From CBDFLA01 sp965248915 (GTDB lineage Bacteria; Pseudomonadota; Alphaproteobacteria; M2410), in the NCBI GenBank assembly GCA_965248915.1, contig OZ252216.1, positions 3,472,001 through 3,536,000 on the forward strand: DNA of 64,000 nucleotides, in the 5' to 3' direction. Positions 34,202 to 42,352 of this stretch are shown here, one piece after another. Numbering within the stretch: the stretch's first letter is position 1; every line of letters begins with the position of its first letter. The position numbers were made by a program, and so were the translations under genes. Below the pieces are notes generated by a model. That model ran no database searches. It was not told the origin of the DNA and saw only the letters and a program-made list of their open reading frames with translations.

Positions 34202-35590
34202 TTATTCGCTGAGTGTCTTCAGGAACGCAACGAGGTTGGCGCGATCTTTTTCCCTTTTGATACCGGCGAATGTCATCTTAGTACCCGGCAAGAAGGCGCG
34301 AGGATTGGTCGAATAGGCATCCAAATCGGCTTCTGTCCAGGTGCCTCCAGCGCCAGCCAGGGCGGCGGAGTACTTGTATCCAGCCCGTGAGCCTTTGGCG
34401 CTTCCGACGATGCCCCACAGATTGGGTCCGACTTTATTGCCGCCACCCACATCAAACGTGTGGCACGTCGCGCATTTCTTGGAGACTTTCACGCCCGCGA
34501 TCGGGTCGCCAACCATGGCCGCGACGCTTGCTGCCGCATCTTCGGTCGCCGTTGCTGCTGATTCCGCAGCTTCCGTGACGGCTTCTTCAACAGGCGCCAC
34601 GACTTCCTCGGTAGCAACAGCGGCGACTTTTGTTGTCTCCGCAGCGGTTTCGGTAACGTCGTCCGCGGTTTCCGCAACTGGAACAGCGGCGTCATCTACC
34701 AAGGCGGCAGCTTCCTCAACCACAGCTTCGGTCTCTTCGGCTGCGTCAGCGATCACGGCAGCGGCTTCATCAACCACTGCTTCGGTAACCACTGCTTCGG
34801 TCTCTGCGGCTGCATCATCAATCACGGTAGCAGCGTCCTCAACCACAGCTTCGGTCTCTGCGGCGTCAGTTGCTGTGTCTTCAGCAGCGTCCGTCGCTTC
34901 CTCCATGGCCTCAGGTGTATCCTCGACGCCTTCTTCCAATGTTTCCGACACGGTATCGGCGACATCTTGCATCGCCTCCATCCCGTCCTCAACAACGTCT
35001 GCGGCCGCTTCCATTACTTCTTCAGGGACAGCGATTGCTTCAGGAAGGGCGATCGGCGCATCGGAAAGTGTTCTCATGTATGCGATGGCGGCAGCAGCTT
35101 GGGCAGGCTTCTTCAAACCCGCAAAGGTCATTTTGGTGCCAGGCATTACCCCTTTCGGGTCACTCAAAAAGGCGAAGAGCTCATCATAGGACCAGTTGCC
35201 ACCTGCGCTCGAAAGCGACGCTGAATACGAAAAGCCTTCCACGGCTGCTTTGGGTTGACCAACAATGTTCCACAGGTTTGGTCCAATCTTGTCGCCGCCC
35301 CCCTGTTCGTATGTGTGGCAAGCGTTGCACTTCTTCACTGACTTGTCGTTCGGTGTTGCTTCAGCCAAAGCTGCTGCTAAGTCAAATTCGCCTTCATCGC
35401 TCGGTGCATCGGTGCTGTGATCGGAGCCATGATCGTCGCCATCAGTGCTTTGGCCGTCGCCGCTTGTCGCAGCGTGCTGCTCATGTTTTTCGCCAACAAA
35501 GATGATGTTCGCGACCTGTTGGAGGCCCAAAAGGATCAGTACTGAAAACCCCAAGGCCACTCCGATTTTGACCCATATAGGCGTATGCAT
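34202..35590 (-). CDS. Membrane-anchored di-domain cytochrome c with long Ala/Glu-rich linker
   Basis: The 462-residue protein has an N-terminal membrane anchor (residues 8-32) and a His/Asp-rich segment. The first class I cytochrome c domain has heme site C88-NA-C91-H92 and Met ligand M154 in GTKMTF. The second has C373-AT-C376-H377 and M439. Between them, residues about 180-365 form a low-complexity linker of Ala, Glu, Val and Thr with repeats such as ETEAVVEEAA. Homologues (CycM-like, shuttling electrons to oxidases) usually have one heme domain, so this looks like an internal domain duplication. It is divergent from kdsB-pheA, a common alphaproteobacterial arrangement. The start has GGAG upstream. 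Confidence 0.85.
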   Translation of the reverse strand: MHTPIWVKIGVALGFSVLILLGLQQVANIIFVGEKHEQHAATSGDGQSTDGDDHGSDHSTDAPSDEGEFDLAAALAEATPNDKSVKKCNACHTYEQGGGDKIGPNLWNIVGQPKAAVEGFSYSASLSSAGGNWSYDELFAFLSDPKGVMPGTKMTFAGLKKPAQAAAAIAYMRTLSDAPIALPEAIAVPEEVMEAAADVVEDGMEAMQDVADTVSETLEEGVEDTPEAMEEATDAAEDTATDAAETEAVVEDAATVIDDAAAETEAVVTEAVVDEAAAVIADAAEETEAVVEEAAALVDDAAVPVAETADDVTETAAETTKVAAVATEEVVAPVEEAVTEAAESAATATEDAAASVAAMVGDPIAGVKVSKKCATCHTFDVGGGNKVGPNLWGIVGSAKGSRAGYKYSAALAGAGGTWTEADLDAYSTNPRAFLPGTKMTFAGIKREKDRANLVAFLKTLSE

Positions 35591-35867
35591 GGCAGAACTC
35601 CATTTCTCGTGTGCTTCTTGCAAAAAAGCCGGACCCCATCGACTCGCGTCGTTGTGGAGCATTTCGGCGCGGAATGTAGCCTTGGCAAGGTCCTCGTGCA
35701 AGGAGCTTTCCGGGTCCCACAGGGGTGATTCACGTCTTTTTCTGCCCCTGGAATACTGCCCATCCTGTTTGACAATGTTGAATTTCCGTATAGCAAGGAT
35801 GGAAAAGCCCCCACCGCCCGCGAGATGAGCGGGTCAAAGACAACAAGAAGGCGTAAGAGATCAGTCC

Positions 35868-36614
35868 ATGAACACCATGATCGTCATACCAGCCCGCATG
35901 GCATCGAGCCGGCTACCTGGAAAGCCTCTGGCCGACATTGCGGGTGTTCCTATGATCGTCCAGGTCTGGCGCCGCGCCATCGCTGCAGACCTGGGGCCGG
36001 TCTTAGTGGCAGCTGCCGAAGACGAAATCGTGGATGCGATCAAATCCGCAGGCGGCGAAGCAGTATTGACCGACCCAGACCACGCTTCTGGGTCTGACAG
36101 GATTTTTGAGGCCATCGAAAAGGCTGATCCTGAAGGTGCATGTGACACGATCGTCAACTTGCAAGGCGATCTCCCAACAATTGATCCAGAGACCATACGT
36201 GCCGTGACTAAACCTCTCAAAGATCCAGACGTCGACATCGCAACCCTTGCCGCAGAGATTGAGGTGGAACGAGAGAAGACCGATCCCAACGTCACCAAAG
36301 CTGTTGTTTCTTTGCTTGGGGGACCCCAAAAAGGTCGCGCTCTCTACTTCACGCGTGCCACCGCGCCGACCGGTGAGGGTCCTTTGTATCACCACATCGG
36401 AATTTATGCCTATCGGAGGGTGGCGTTGGAAAGATTTGTAGAACTCCCACCGTCTCCCCTTGAGGTTCGAGAACACCTGGAACAATTGCGCGCGCTCGAA
36501 GCCGGCATGGTCATTGGCGTTGCAATTGTTGATAAAGTCCCTGCTGGGGTCGACACGCCGGAAGACTTAGAGCGTGCACGCCAAGAACTTGACCAAGATG
36601 GAGCCGCGTCATGA
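35868..36614 (+). CDS. kdsB: 3-deoxy-manno-octulosonate cytidylyltransferase
   Basis: The 248-residue enzyme activates Kdo with CTP for lipopolysaccharide core synthesis. The nucleotide-binding N-terminus PARMASSRLPGKPL, the segment VLTDPDHASGSDRIFEA, NLQGDLPTI and the C-terminal YHHIGIYAYRR and GVDTPEDLERAR are all typical. It overlaps pheA by four bases (ATGA), so the two are co-translated. Confidence 0.95.
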   Translation: MNTMIVIPARMASSRLPGKPLADIAGVPMIVQVWRRAIAADLGPVLVAAAEDEIVDAIKSAGGEAVLTDPDHASGSDRIFEAIEKADPEGACDTIVNLQGDLPTIDPETIRAVTKPLKDPDVDIATLAAEIEVEREKTDPNVTKAVVSLLGGPQKGRALYFTRATAPTGEGPLYHHIGIYAYRRVALERFVELPPSPLEVREHLEQLRALEAGMVIGVAIVDKVPAGVDTPEDLERARQELDQDGAAS

Positions 36615-37456
36615 GTAAGATTGCTTTCCAAGGTGAACTGGGCGCAAACTCCCATGTCGCCTGCAAAACCTACTATCCCGAAATGGACCCGCTGCCCTGT
36701 CAGACTTTTGAGGAGGCACTGGCGGCAATTTCTGATGGCACGGCCAAACTCGGCATGATCCCTATTGAGAATTCAGTCGCTGGCCGCGTCGCCGACATGC
36801 ATCACCTCATGCCCAATGCCGGGCTGTTCATTGTTGGAGAACGATTCCTTAGGGTCAATCATCAGCTTATGGGCGTCAAAGGCGCGAGTCTTGAAAGCAT
36901 CAAAGAAGTAATCTCTCATGTTCAAGCACTTGGCCAATGTCGCGAAACCATCGCGTCTTTAGGTCTGAAAGCGATCGTCGGTCAAGATACCGCCGGCGCG
37001 GCGCGCTACGTCTCACAGCAAGAGGATCCGACCAAAGCGGCCATCGCATCATCGTTGGCAGCTGAAATTTATGGTCTCGACATCCTGCAAGAAGACATGG
37101 AAGACGCTGCTCACAACACCACGAGATTTCTCGTCATGGCCAATGCCCCTGACGATGCAGATCCAGATACCGGGCCGGTTGTTACAAGCATTGTATTCCG
37201 GGTACGGAATGTTCCAGCAGCGCTTTACAAGGCCATGGGTGGGTTTGCTACCAACAGTGTCAACATGACGAAATTGGAAAGCTATCAGCTCGAAGGGTCC
37301 TTCCATGCGACCCAGTTTTACGCTGACATCATGGGACATCCCTCAGATCGCCCCGTTAGGTTGGCATTGGAGGAACTCAAGTTCTTTACGTCGATGCTCA
37401 CGGTGCTTGGTGTCTATCCAGCCGACCCCTTTAGGTCTCAAGTCGACAACGGTTAA
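36611..37456 (+). CDS. pheA: Prephenate dehydratase
   Basis: The 281-residue monofunctional enzyme converts prephenate to phenylpyruvate in phenylalanine synthesis. The PDT domain begins KIAFQGELGANSH and contains MIPIENSVAGRV and the catalytic region HNTTRFLVMA. A C-terminal ACT domain (SIVFRVRNVPAALYKAMGGF, then NMTKLESYQLEGSF) gives phenylalanine feedback control. There is no chorismate mutase domain. Its start overlaps the kdsB stop. Confidence 0.94.
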   Translation: MSKIAFQGELGANSHVACKTYYPEMDPLPCQTFEEALAAISDGTAKLGMIPIENSVAGRVADMHHLMPNAGLFIVGERFLRVNHQLMGVKGASLESIKEVISHVQALGQCRETIASLGLKAIVGQDTAGAARYVSQQEDPTKAAIASSLAAEIYGLDILQEDMEDAAHNTTRFLVMANAPDDADPDTGPVVTSIVFRVRNVPAALYKAMGGFATNSVNMTKLESYQLEGSFHATQFYADIMGHPSDRPVRLALEELKFFTSMLTVLGVYPADPFRSQVDNG

Positions 37457-37537
37457 CGGCGCCCAGTTTGGGTCAGGCTCGATTTTTCTTTGCGCTTAAA
37501 GAAAATCATGACAGAATCACTTCTGTGTTCAACCATC

Positions 37538-37553
37538 GAAAGGAGGTGATCCA
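37538..37553 (+). promoter_or_regulatory. Exceptionally long Shine-Dalgarno sequence
   Basis: GAAAGGAGGTGATCCA is complementary over all 16 bases to the conserved 3' end of bacterial 16S rRNA (TGGATCACCTCCTTTC). It directly abuts an AATG, with the AGGAGG core seven bases from the start codon. Ordinary SDs in this window match over four to eight bases. Confidence 0.85.
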
Positions 37554-37634
37554 ATGTCTAGTGAGATTAATTGGATTTTTGACAACTTTAGCGTACTTAA
37601 GCTTGTGTCGGAGCAGCCTCCGGGGCGCGCTTAA
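37554..37634 (+). CDS. 26-codon micro-ORF behind an ultra-strong SD
   Basis: The ORF encodes MSSEINWIFDNFSVLKL followed by nine more residues ending PPGRA, then TAA. It has no run of a single amino acid, so it is not an obvious attenuation leader peptide. It sits about 100 bases after pheA and about 50 bases before an intrinsic terminator, with the next gene on the other strand; it therefore looks like a free-standing short transcript or the tail of the pheA operon. The SD strength makes translation very likely. Function unknown; it could also work at RNA level by tight ribosome binding. Confidence 0.6.
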   Translation: MSSEINWIFDNFSVLKLVSEQPPGRA

Positions 37635-37686
37635 CGAGCGCCGTGGGTCGAATTGATCCTGGGTTGAAAGATCCGAATTCTCATGG

Positions 37687-37714
37687 GGGTCGCTCGCAAG
37701 AGCGGCCCTTTTGA
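37687..37714 (+). terminator. Intrinsic terminator after the micro-ORF
   Basis: GGGTCGCTC (37687-37695) pairs with GAGCGGCCC (37700-37708) with one G-T pair around GCAA, followed by TTTTGATTTTT. It ends the rightward transcript that carries the micro-ORF and possibly kdsB-pheA. Confidence 0.8.
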
Positions 37715-37727
37715 TTTTTGCGCACCG

Positions 37728-38207
37728 TTACTTCTCGGTCTCTTCTCCGTCCCAATAGTTACGGGTAGCAGATTTGTCATAAATTTCCCCGAGTGAACGG
37801 ACCATAACTTTGTTGCTGTCCGTGTAGACACAAATTTCGTCCGGACAATGATCCCCGATCATCATGTAGGTGAATGTCTCATTGCTCTCATTGATGAGAC
37901 AGTGCCCCACCCGCTGCCCGGCGGGAAAGCTTGCAAACATTCCAGGCCTCAAGATGTGTTTTTCTTCTCCCAAACACAGTGTGGCTTCACCGCTTAGGAC
38001 ATAAACATGTTCTTCTTCGTGAATGTGGTAGTGGGCCGGACAAGATTGCTTGCCGGGTTCAAGTTCTTCGACTGTTACGCCAATTTTGGCCCCCTCTTGC
38101 GAGGAAGAAAGAATGCGGCCACGGCTGGCAAACCGCGACCCCTCATTCCAGCTCATCCACTCGAGTTGATCAACGTGTATTGGCTTCATCAGTTCTGAAT
38201 TGGGCAT
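37728..38207 (-). CDS. Cupin-domain protein
   Basis: The 159-residue single-domain cupin has motif 1 residues HYHIHEEEHVYVLSGEA and motif 2 near PGMFASFPAGQRVGHCL, with histidines and glutamate positioned for a metal. The start has GAGGG upstream and lies seven bases after the stop of the dehydrogenase gene, so it is second in a two-gene operon. Small cupins may be enzymes or sensors; function is not assigned. Confidence 0.75.
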   Translation of the reverse strand: MPNSELMKPIHVDQLEWMSWNEGSRFASRGRILSSSQEGAKIGVTVEELEPGKQSCPAHYHIHEEEHVYVLSGEATLCLGEEKHILRPGMFASFPAGQRVGHCLINESNETFTYMMIGDHCPDEICVYTDSNKVMVRSLGEIYDKSATRNYWDGEETEK

Positions 38208-38214
38208 GCATCCC

Positions 38215-39099
38215 TCATGTGATTGGTTTGCCCTGAAGGCTCTCCGCATAGATCTCCATCGCGGCCTCAAGGGTTCTGGAATAATCCATGGTTTCGCGGG
38301 TTTCAGATTCAAGAGGCGTCTGAGCGAGCAATCGAAAGATGTCGCCGGCGCCTTCGTGGAAATTTGGCGTTACACCAGCATCTGAAAAACATGCCGCGAT
38401 CTGATCCATCTCATCGGCCCAACGAACACTGTCTGCAGCGATGAAAGGAACCGTGCCGCGCATAGCGCCGAGCCTATCAGCTTGACTGCCTTCAAGTTCT
38501 TGCAAGAGGGGGTCCATCAGCCCCATGCGGTGAGCCGCCAACAAAACAGCTGTGTGTAGGGTCATCGTTCCTTTGGTCAAGGCGGCATATACCATTTTCA
38601 AGCCAGAGGCTTGTCCGATATCAGGACCACACACCGAGGTGCTCATCTCCGGTGTCGAAAGGAAGGTGCAAGTCTCTGCGTGAGCCCCACTCAAATAAAT
38701 GCGTGTCCGTTGCTTACCTTTGAAAGGGGACGCACCAATGATCGCGCCATCGACGAAGTCGATCCCGGCGCCTTCGAGTTTGGCGGCAATCTCTTTTGTG
38801 GTGCGCGGGGCAATCGCATTGAGGTCTGCATAAAGAGGTTTGCTCGTTGAGGCTTCTGCACATCGACAAAAGTCTTCAGAGACGGCGAGGGCAATGCCCG
38901 GCGGCAATATTGATAAGACAACATCCGTCTCGACCAGCGAAGCCAGATTAGGCACCGCTGTGATCCCAGCGGCTTCACCGCGGGCGCGGCTTTCCTCTGA
39001 GCGTCCCTCAAAGACCGCCAAAACGTCATAGCCTGCCTGAACCAGAGAACGACCTACTGCCGCCCCCATATCCCCAAGACCCCAAAGCCCAATTTTCAT
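38215..39099 (-). CDS. NAD(P)-dependent oxidoreductase, DUF1932 type
   Basis: The 294-residue protein has an N-terminal Rossmann fold (KIGLWGLGDMGAAVGRSL) of the 6-phosphogluconate/3-hydroxyisobutyrate dehydrogenase superfamily. The segment DFVDGAIIGASPFKG and a C-terminal domain with GLKMVYAALTKGTMTLHTAVL match the DUF1932 branch. AAGGA lies seven bases before the chosen ATG. The substrate is unknown; it is likely co-transcribed with the cupin gene. Confidence 0.82.
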   Translation of the reverse strand: MKIGLWGLGDMGAAVGRSLVQAGYDVLAVFEGRSEESRARGEAAGITAVPNLASLVETDVVLSILPPGIALAVSEDFCRCAEASTSKPLYADLNAIAPRTTKEIAAKLEGAGIDFVDGAIIGASPFKGKQRTRIYLSGAHAETCTFLSTPEMSTSVCGPDIGQASGLKMVYAALTKGTMTLHTAVLLAAHRMGLMDPLLQELEGSQADRLGAMRGTVPFIAADSVRWADEMDQIAACFSDAGVTPNFHEGAGDIFRLLAQTPLESETRETMDYSRTLEAAMEIYAESLQGKPIT

Positions 39100-39203
39100 G
39101 GCCATTCCTTGCCAGTTGCGAAACATTCGCTTTTGATTGTAACCGAATTCGAGACACCCCATATATATGTTTCGGACGCCTTTTGACGTAAGGAGGACTT
39201 AAC

Positions 39204-39599
39204 ATGAGTGCCTTTGCAATCGTTTTGGTCGTTATGGGTTTGATGATCGCCGTCACCCGCGCGCCTTTGGTTTTTGCACCAGGCGCAACCCGCGATCTCT
39301 ATATGCATCTGTTTGAGACAGACGCCCGCATGCGCTGGTTGGGTGTCATGATTTCTGCTTTCGGTGCGGTTTGCATTTGGGCCGCCGCTGAGGTGCCGGG
39401 CACACTACCGGCAGTCATTTTCACCATCGGGATCTTCATGATCGTCGTTGGTGTTATTGGGATGATCTTTTTCCCAGGCTGGAGCCGACCGCTTGCCACC
39501 AAAGTTTGGAAAGCGTTCTCCGAATCCACCATGCGTATTCTCGGGGGCCTGGCCGTGATCTTTGGCCTGCTCCTCGCCGGTTACGGATTTAGCTTGTAG
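39204..39599 (+). CDS. Small four-helix membrane protein of unknown function
   Basis: The 131-residue protein has four hydrophobic segments (near residues 3-22, 42-62, 66-88 and 108-129) and starts after a strong AAGGAGG. The middle IFMIVVGVIGMIFFPGWSRPL is the most distinctive part. I do not recognise the family. It is divergent from the dehydrogenase gene and convergent with the CHAP lipoprotein gene. Confidence 0.75.
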   Translation: MSAFAIVLVVMGLMIAVTRAPLVFAPGATRDLYMHLFETDARMRWLGVMISAFGAVCIWAAAEVPGTLPAVIFTIGIFMIVVGVIGMIFFPGWSRPLATKVWKAFSESTMRILGGLAVIFGLLLAGYGFSL

Positions 39600-39605
39600 A
39601 GAATT

Positions 39606-40160
39606 TCAAGAGGTTCTCGTGCGCGTAGGTCCGGAACGACCGGCGTGCACGAAACCACTGACCGGATAGGTGGTAACCCCCATCACTTGGCCCGGCGTGT
39701 ACCAAAGCTTCACCGCTGACCAATCACCGCGGGCTGAGACATCGCGCACCAATTGATGCTTGTGTACACGGCCCTTGTTGAGCCAATTGGCGTGCTCGAC
39801 CAAGATTTCCCGGTCGCTGACAACGCGTGTGACAACAGCAAGATGGCCGTAAGTTAAGCGGCTCGTCTTGCTCAATACCATGACCGCACCAACATGCGGC
39901 CTCTTGGAGCGACCGTAGTTGCCATGCGCCGACTGCCACCACGTCCACGCATCTCCACGAATGTGAACATTTGAAATCATGCGGGCGTAAGGAACACACT
40001 GCGATCGCTGGGATGTGGCAACGATTTGTGGTGTTGGAAGATGCGTCCGTGTGCCATGCTTTGAGGCATGCCGCGGCGCTTGGGTCGTCCCACAGGCCGC
40101 AAGAAGCGTGGCCATGGCGAAACCAACAATTCCCCAACGCGCGATACGCAGCGCAAACAT
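39606..40160 (-). CDS. CHAP-domain lipoprotein (putative peptidoglycan amidase)
   Basis: The 184-residue protein has lipobox TLLAAC (C23), then a CHAP/NlpC-like domain with the catalytic Cys in QRSQCVPYARMIS, a structural DAWTWW segment, the catalytic His in YGHLAVVTRVV and a polar third residue near ILVEHANW. Such enzymes cut peptidoglycan cross-links or are inactive relatives. GGAGGG precedes the chosen ATG. It is alone in its transcription unit. Confidence 0.8.
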   Translation of the reverse strand: MFALRIARWGIVGFAMATLLAACGTTQAPRHASKHGTRTHLPTPQIVATSQRSQCVPYARMISNVHIRGDAWTWWQSAHGNYGRSKRPHVGAVMVLSKTSRLTYGHLAVVTRVVSDREILVEHANWLNKGRVHKHQLVRDVSARGDWSAVKLWYTPGQVMGVTTYPVSGFVHAGRSGPTRTRTS

Positions 40161-40373
40161 CAAAAAGCCCTCCATACAAGGTCTTTGCCCCAACGGGCTC
40201 AGACTTCAGCCGATTTTCCGGCTTCAGTTTTAAGATTGTGTAAATTCGGGGAGGTCGTTCAGCGGCACGTCGCATTGTGCGCCTCGCGACGAGTGGCGAT
40301 CGAATATTGTGTTTCAACTCGATACAGTCACAATGTCCGACATCGAAATGCCGTGCTTTGAAAGGAAAGTGCA

Positions 40374-40847
40374 ATGACCGAAGAGACCGTCCAGATCCGC
40401 CGCGCCACAATGGCGGATGTAGATCTAATTGCACCGCTTTTTGATGCCTATCGTCAGTTCTACGAGCGTCCTGCTGACCTGGTCCTCGCGCGCGACTACA
40501 TCGAAGCGCGTCTCAAGAATGATGAGTCTGTCATCTTCCTCGCAACGGCAATGAAAGATGGCGCGGAGATTGGCCTGGGGTTCACCCAGCTCTATCCATC
40601 CTTTTGCTCTGTATCGGCTCAGAATGTTTGGGTCTTGTATGATCTCTTTGTCGACCCGAATGCGCGTCGCACCGGTGTCGCAAAGCGCTTAATGAAAGAG
40701 GCAAAAAAGCATGGGCGGGAGACAGGCGCTGCTTGGCTCAAACTTGAAACAGCCCTCACCAATAGACCGGGCCAAGCGCTCTACGAGAGCCTCGGTTGGC
40801 ACCGGGACAACGACTTCTACACTTACCACCTGCCGTTAGGCGGGTGA
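40374..40847 (+). CDS. GNAT-family N-acetyltransferase
   Basis: The 157-residue protein has the GNAT layout: VQIRRATMADVDLIAPLFDAYRQF at the start and the acetyl-CoA loop in VLYDLFVDPNARRTGVAKRLM, then a C-terminal FYTYHLPL strand typical of small-molecule acetylases. AAAGGAAAG precedes the ATG. The substrate is unknown. Confidence 0.85.
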   Translation: MTEETVQIRRATMADVDLIAPLFDAYRQFYERPADLVLARDYIEARLKNDESVIFLATAMKDGAEIGLGFTQLYPSFCSVSAQNVWVLYDLFVDPNARRTGVAKRLMKEAKKHGRETGAAWLKLETALTNRPGQALYESLGWHRDNDFYTYHLPLGG

Positions 40848-40881
40848 GGGGTGAAATCTAACCCTTCAATTTGAAATTACA

Positions 40882-41057
40882 CTACCAAGGCCATGATCCA
40901 CACCGTTCGACCAGGGCAGATCGACTCTCTTCAATTTTTTCAAGATAGCCTTCCTGAAACGGCTCCGCTAAGATCTTCTCAAGGTGGCCTAGCAAAGAAT
41001 CCAAGGCCCACAATTCGCTTTCATGCTCAATGCTATTGTGATTCTGTCTTCAGTCAT
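40882..41057 (-). pseudogene. Possible small gene after nudC, disrupted by a frameshift
   Basis: An ATG (MTEDR) lies six bases after the nudC stop with GGGGAG upstream, an ideal operon position, but its frame ends after about 22 codons. A second minus-strand frame stays open from 41049 and reads NHNSIEHESELWALDSLLGH, then KILAEPFQEGYLEKIEESR and CGSWPW before a stop at 40882, an amphipathic, coding-looking sequence with no start codon of its own. One missing base near 41045 would join the two into a protein of about 58 residues. This could be a decayed small gene or a sequencing error. The family is not recognised. Confidence 0.35.
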
Positions 41058-41062
41058 TGACT

Positions 41063-42055
41063 TCACTCCCCAAACGCCCAAGCCTTAATGAGTTGATGTG
41101 ACACGGCCATGGGCGGAGGGACCCAGAGCGGCGCGTCGCGCGGACCCCGCGTCAGGAGGCCCTTGTTGGCTGCGCTTTCCGCATGGCGCACCGCCTCCTG
41201 TACATCGGAGCGTTCAAACCAAACCGCTTGTGCAAGCTCGTTCTCGTCTATCGTGATGTCGGTGGTTGCCGCTACCGCTAGGCAGCCAATCATCAATGAC
41301 GAAGGAAACGGCCACGGTTGCGTTGAGTGATAGCGCACGTCTTTGACCTTGACGCCGGTCTCTTCAAACACTTCGCGCGCCACGGCTTCTTCAATGGACT
41401 CACCAGGTTCCACAAACCCTGCGAGCGTCGAGAACATTTTTTCAGGCCATCCCTGTCCATTGCCAAGAAGGGCCCGGTCACCATCCGTTGCCATCATGAT
41501 CACGACCGGGTCGGTGCGCGGAAAGTGCTCTGAGTTGCACGATCCACAAACGCGTTTGTACCCAGCTTCGGCGCTGTCCGTCGGTTGACCACAGGCCGCA
41601 CAATAGAGATGCCGTTTGTGCCAATCGATCATCGCTTTGGCTTGTGCGAGGATCGCCGCGTCGCCCGCCGGCAAAACAGAGCCAGCTTGGCGAAACTCCA
41701 TAAACTCGCCAAGGTCTTTCAAGGGGCCTTCTTCTTCCGGCTTGCTGCCCTCATGCAGATTGAGGGCGAAATAGGCGCGCTCGCCTTTGACCCCTAGGAA
41801 AATCATCGGCGCCGTGCCGAGCGGCACCCCTTCCAGCATGTCTGGACGGAGCCAGCCTGCGTCCGGTCCTTCGTCTTCTGCCACTGGCGGCAATACCAGA
41901 GGTTTGAGTTGCCAAAAGGGAACAATGAGCGAAGAAGGGTCTTTGGCCTTTTCACTGAGCCAAGCCTCGTCAAGGCGGCGGTGTGCCGCCCGGTCGAGCG
42001 GACTATTGGCAAAAGTGTTGACGTTGCGCGGCAGGTCGTGCGTGTCGTTGGCCAT
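41063..42055 (-). CDS. nudC: NADH/NAD+ pyrophosphatase, NUDIX family
   Basis: The 330-residue protein has the NudC layout: an N-terminal domain, a zinc ribbon (YCAACGQP then RVCGSC), the segment EHFPRTDPVVIMM, and the NUDIX box GFVEPGESIEEAVAREVFEETGV. NudC hydrolyses NADH and can remove NAD caps from RNA. The chosen ATG (MANDTHD) has AAGGA about 11 bases upstream; the longer frame has no better site. It is divergent from ffs-dnaX. Confidence 0.9.
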   Translation of the reverse strand: MANDTHDLPRNVNTFANSPLDRAAHRRLDEAWLSEKAKDPSSLIVPFWQLKPLVLPPVAEDEGPDAGWLRPDMLEGVPLGTAPMIFLGVKGERAYFALNLHEGSKPEEEGPLKDLGEFMEFRQAGSVLPAGDAAILAQAKAMIDWHKRHLYCAACGQPTDSAEAGYKRVCGSCNSEHFPRTDPVVIMMATDGDRALLGNGQGWPEKMFSTLAGFVEPGESIEEAVAREVFEETGVKVKDVRYHSTQPWPFPSSLMIGCLAVAATTDITIDENELAQAVWFERSDVQEAVRHAESAANKGLLTRGPRDAPLWVPPPMAVSHQLIKAWAFGE

Positions 42056-42205
42056 GGAAAGGCGGGTCCTTGCGTGACGGCGTGAAAGGCGGCGAGTGTA
42101 CACCAGGCGAAAGCCGGAGCAAGGGAGCAATACAGGGCCGCCACAATCGACTTTCGACCCCGATTCGGCCTTGCAATTGCCTCCGCCCCATCTGATATAG
42201 TGCCC

Positions 42206-42306
42206 TCGGGAGGTTGGCGGCGGACGTGTCCCTCGCCAACCCGGTCAGGTCCGGAAGGAAGCAGCCGCAACGAGACCGATATGGGTCGCCTCACCAATCT
42301 CCCACC
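42206..42306 (+). ncRNA. ffs: 4.5S signal recognition particle RNA, small type
   Basis: The conserved SRP core GGTCAGGTCCGGAAGGAAGC is present. Terminal arms GGGAGGTTGG (42208-42217) and CCAATCTCCC (42294-42303) pair, and internal arms close the single hairpin of the short bacterial SRP RNA. It is followed by dnaX, the usual alphaproteobacterial neighbour. The RNA binds Ffh and targets nascent membrane proteins. Ends are accurate to a few bases. Confidence 0.95.
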
Positions 42307-42352
42307 TGATTTTTCAGGCAAAGCGCACATCACGTGAACCTCATTGGACCTC

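Noticed and set aside
34341..35189. 282-codon plus-strand ORF rich in Ala, Ser, Thr and Val opposite the cytochrome c gene
   Set aside because: It is the antisense shadow of the Ala/Glu-rich linker; the minus strand has the heme motifs, a membrane anchor, SD and terminator.
35591..35701. 37-codon longer start for the cytochrome c gene
   Set aside because: The inner ATG has GGAG upstream and places the membrane anchor at the N-terminus, as in the family.
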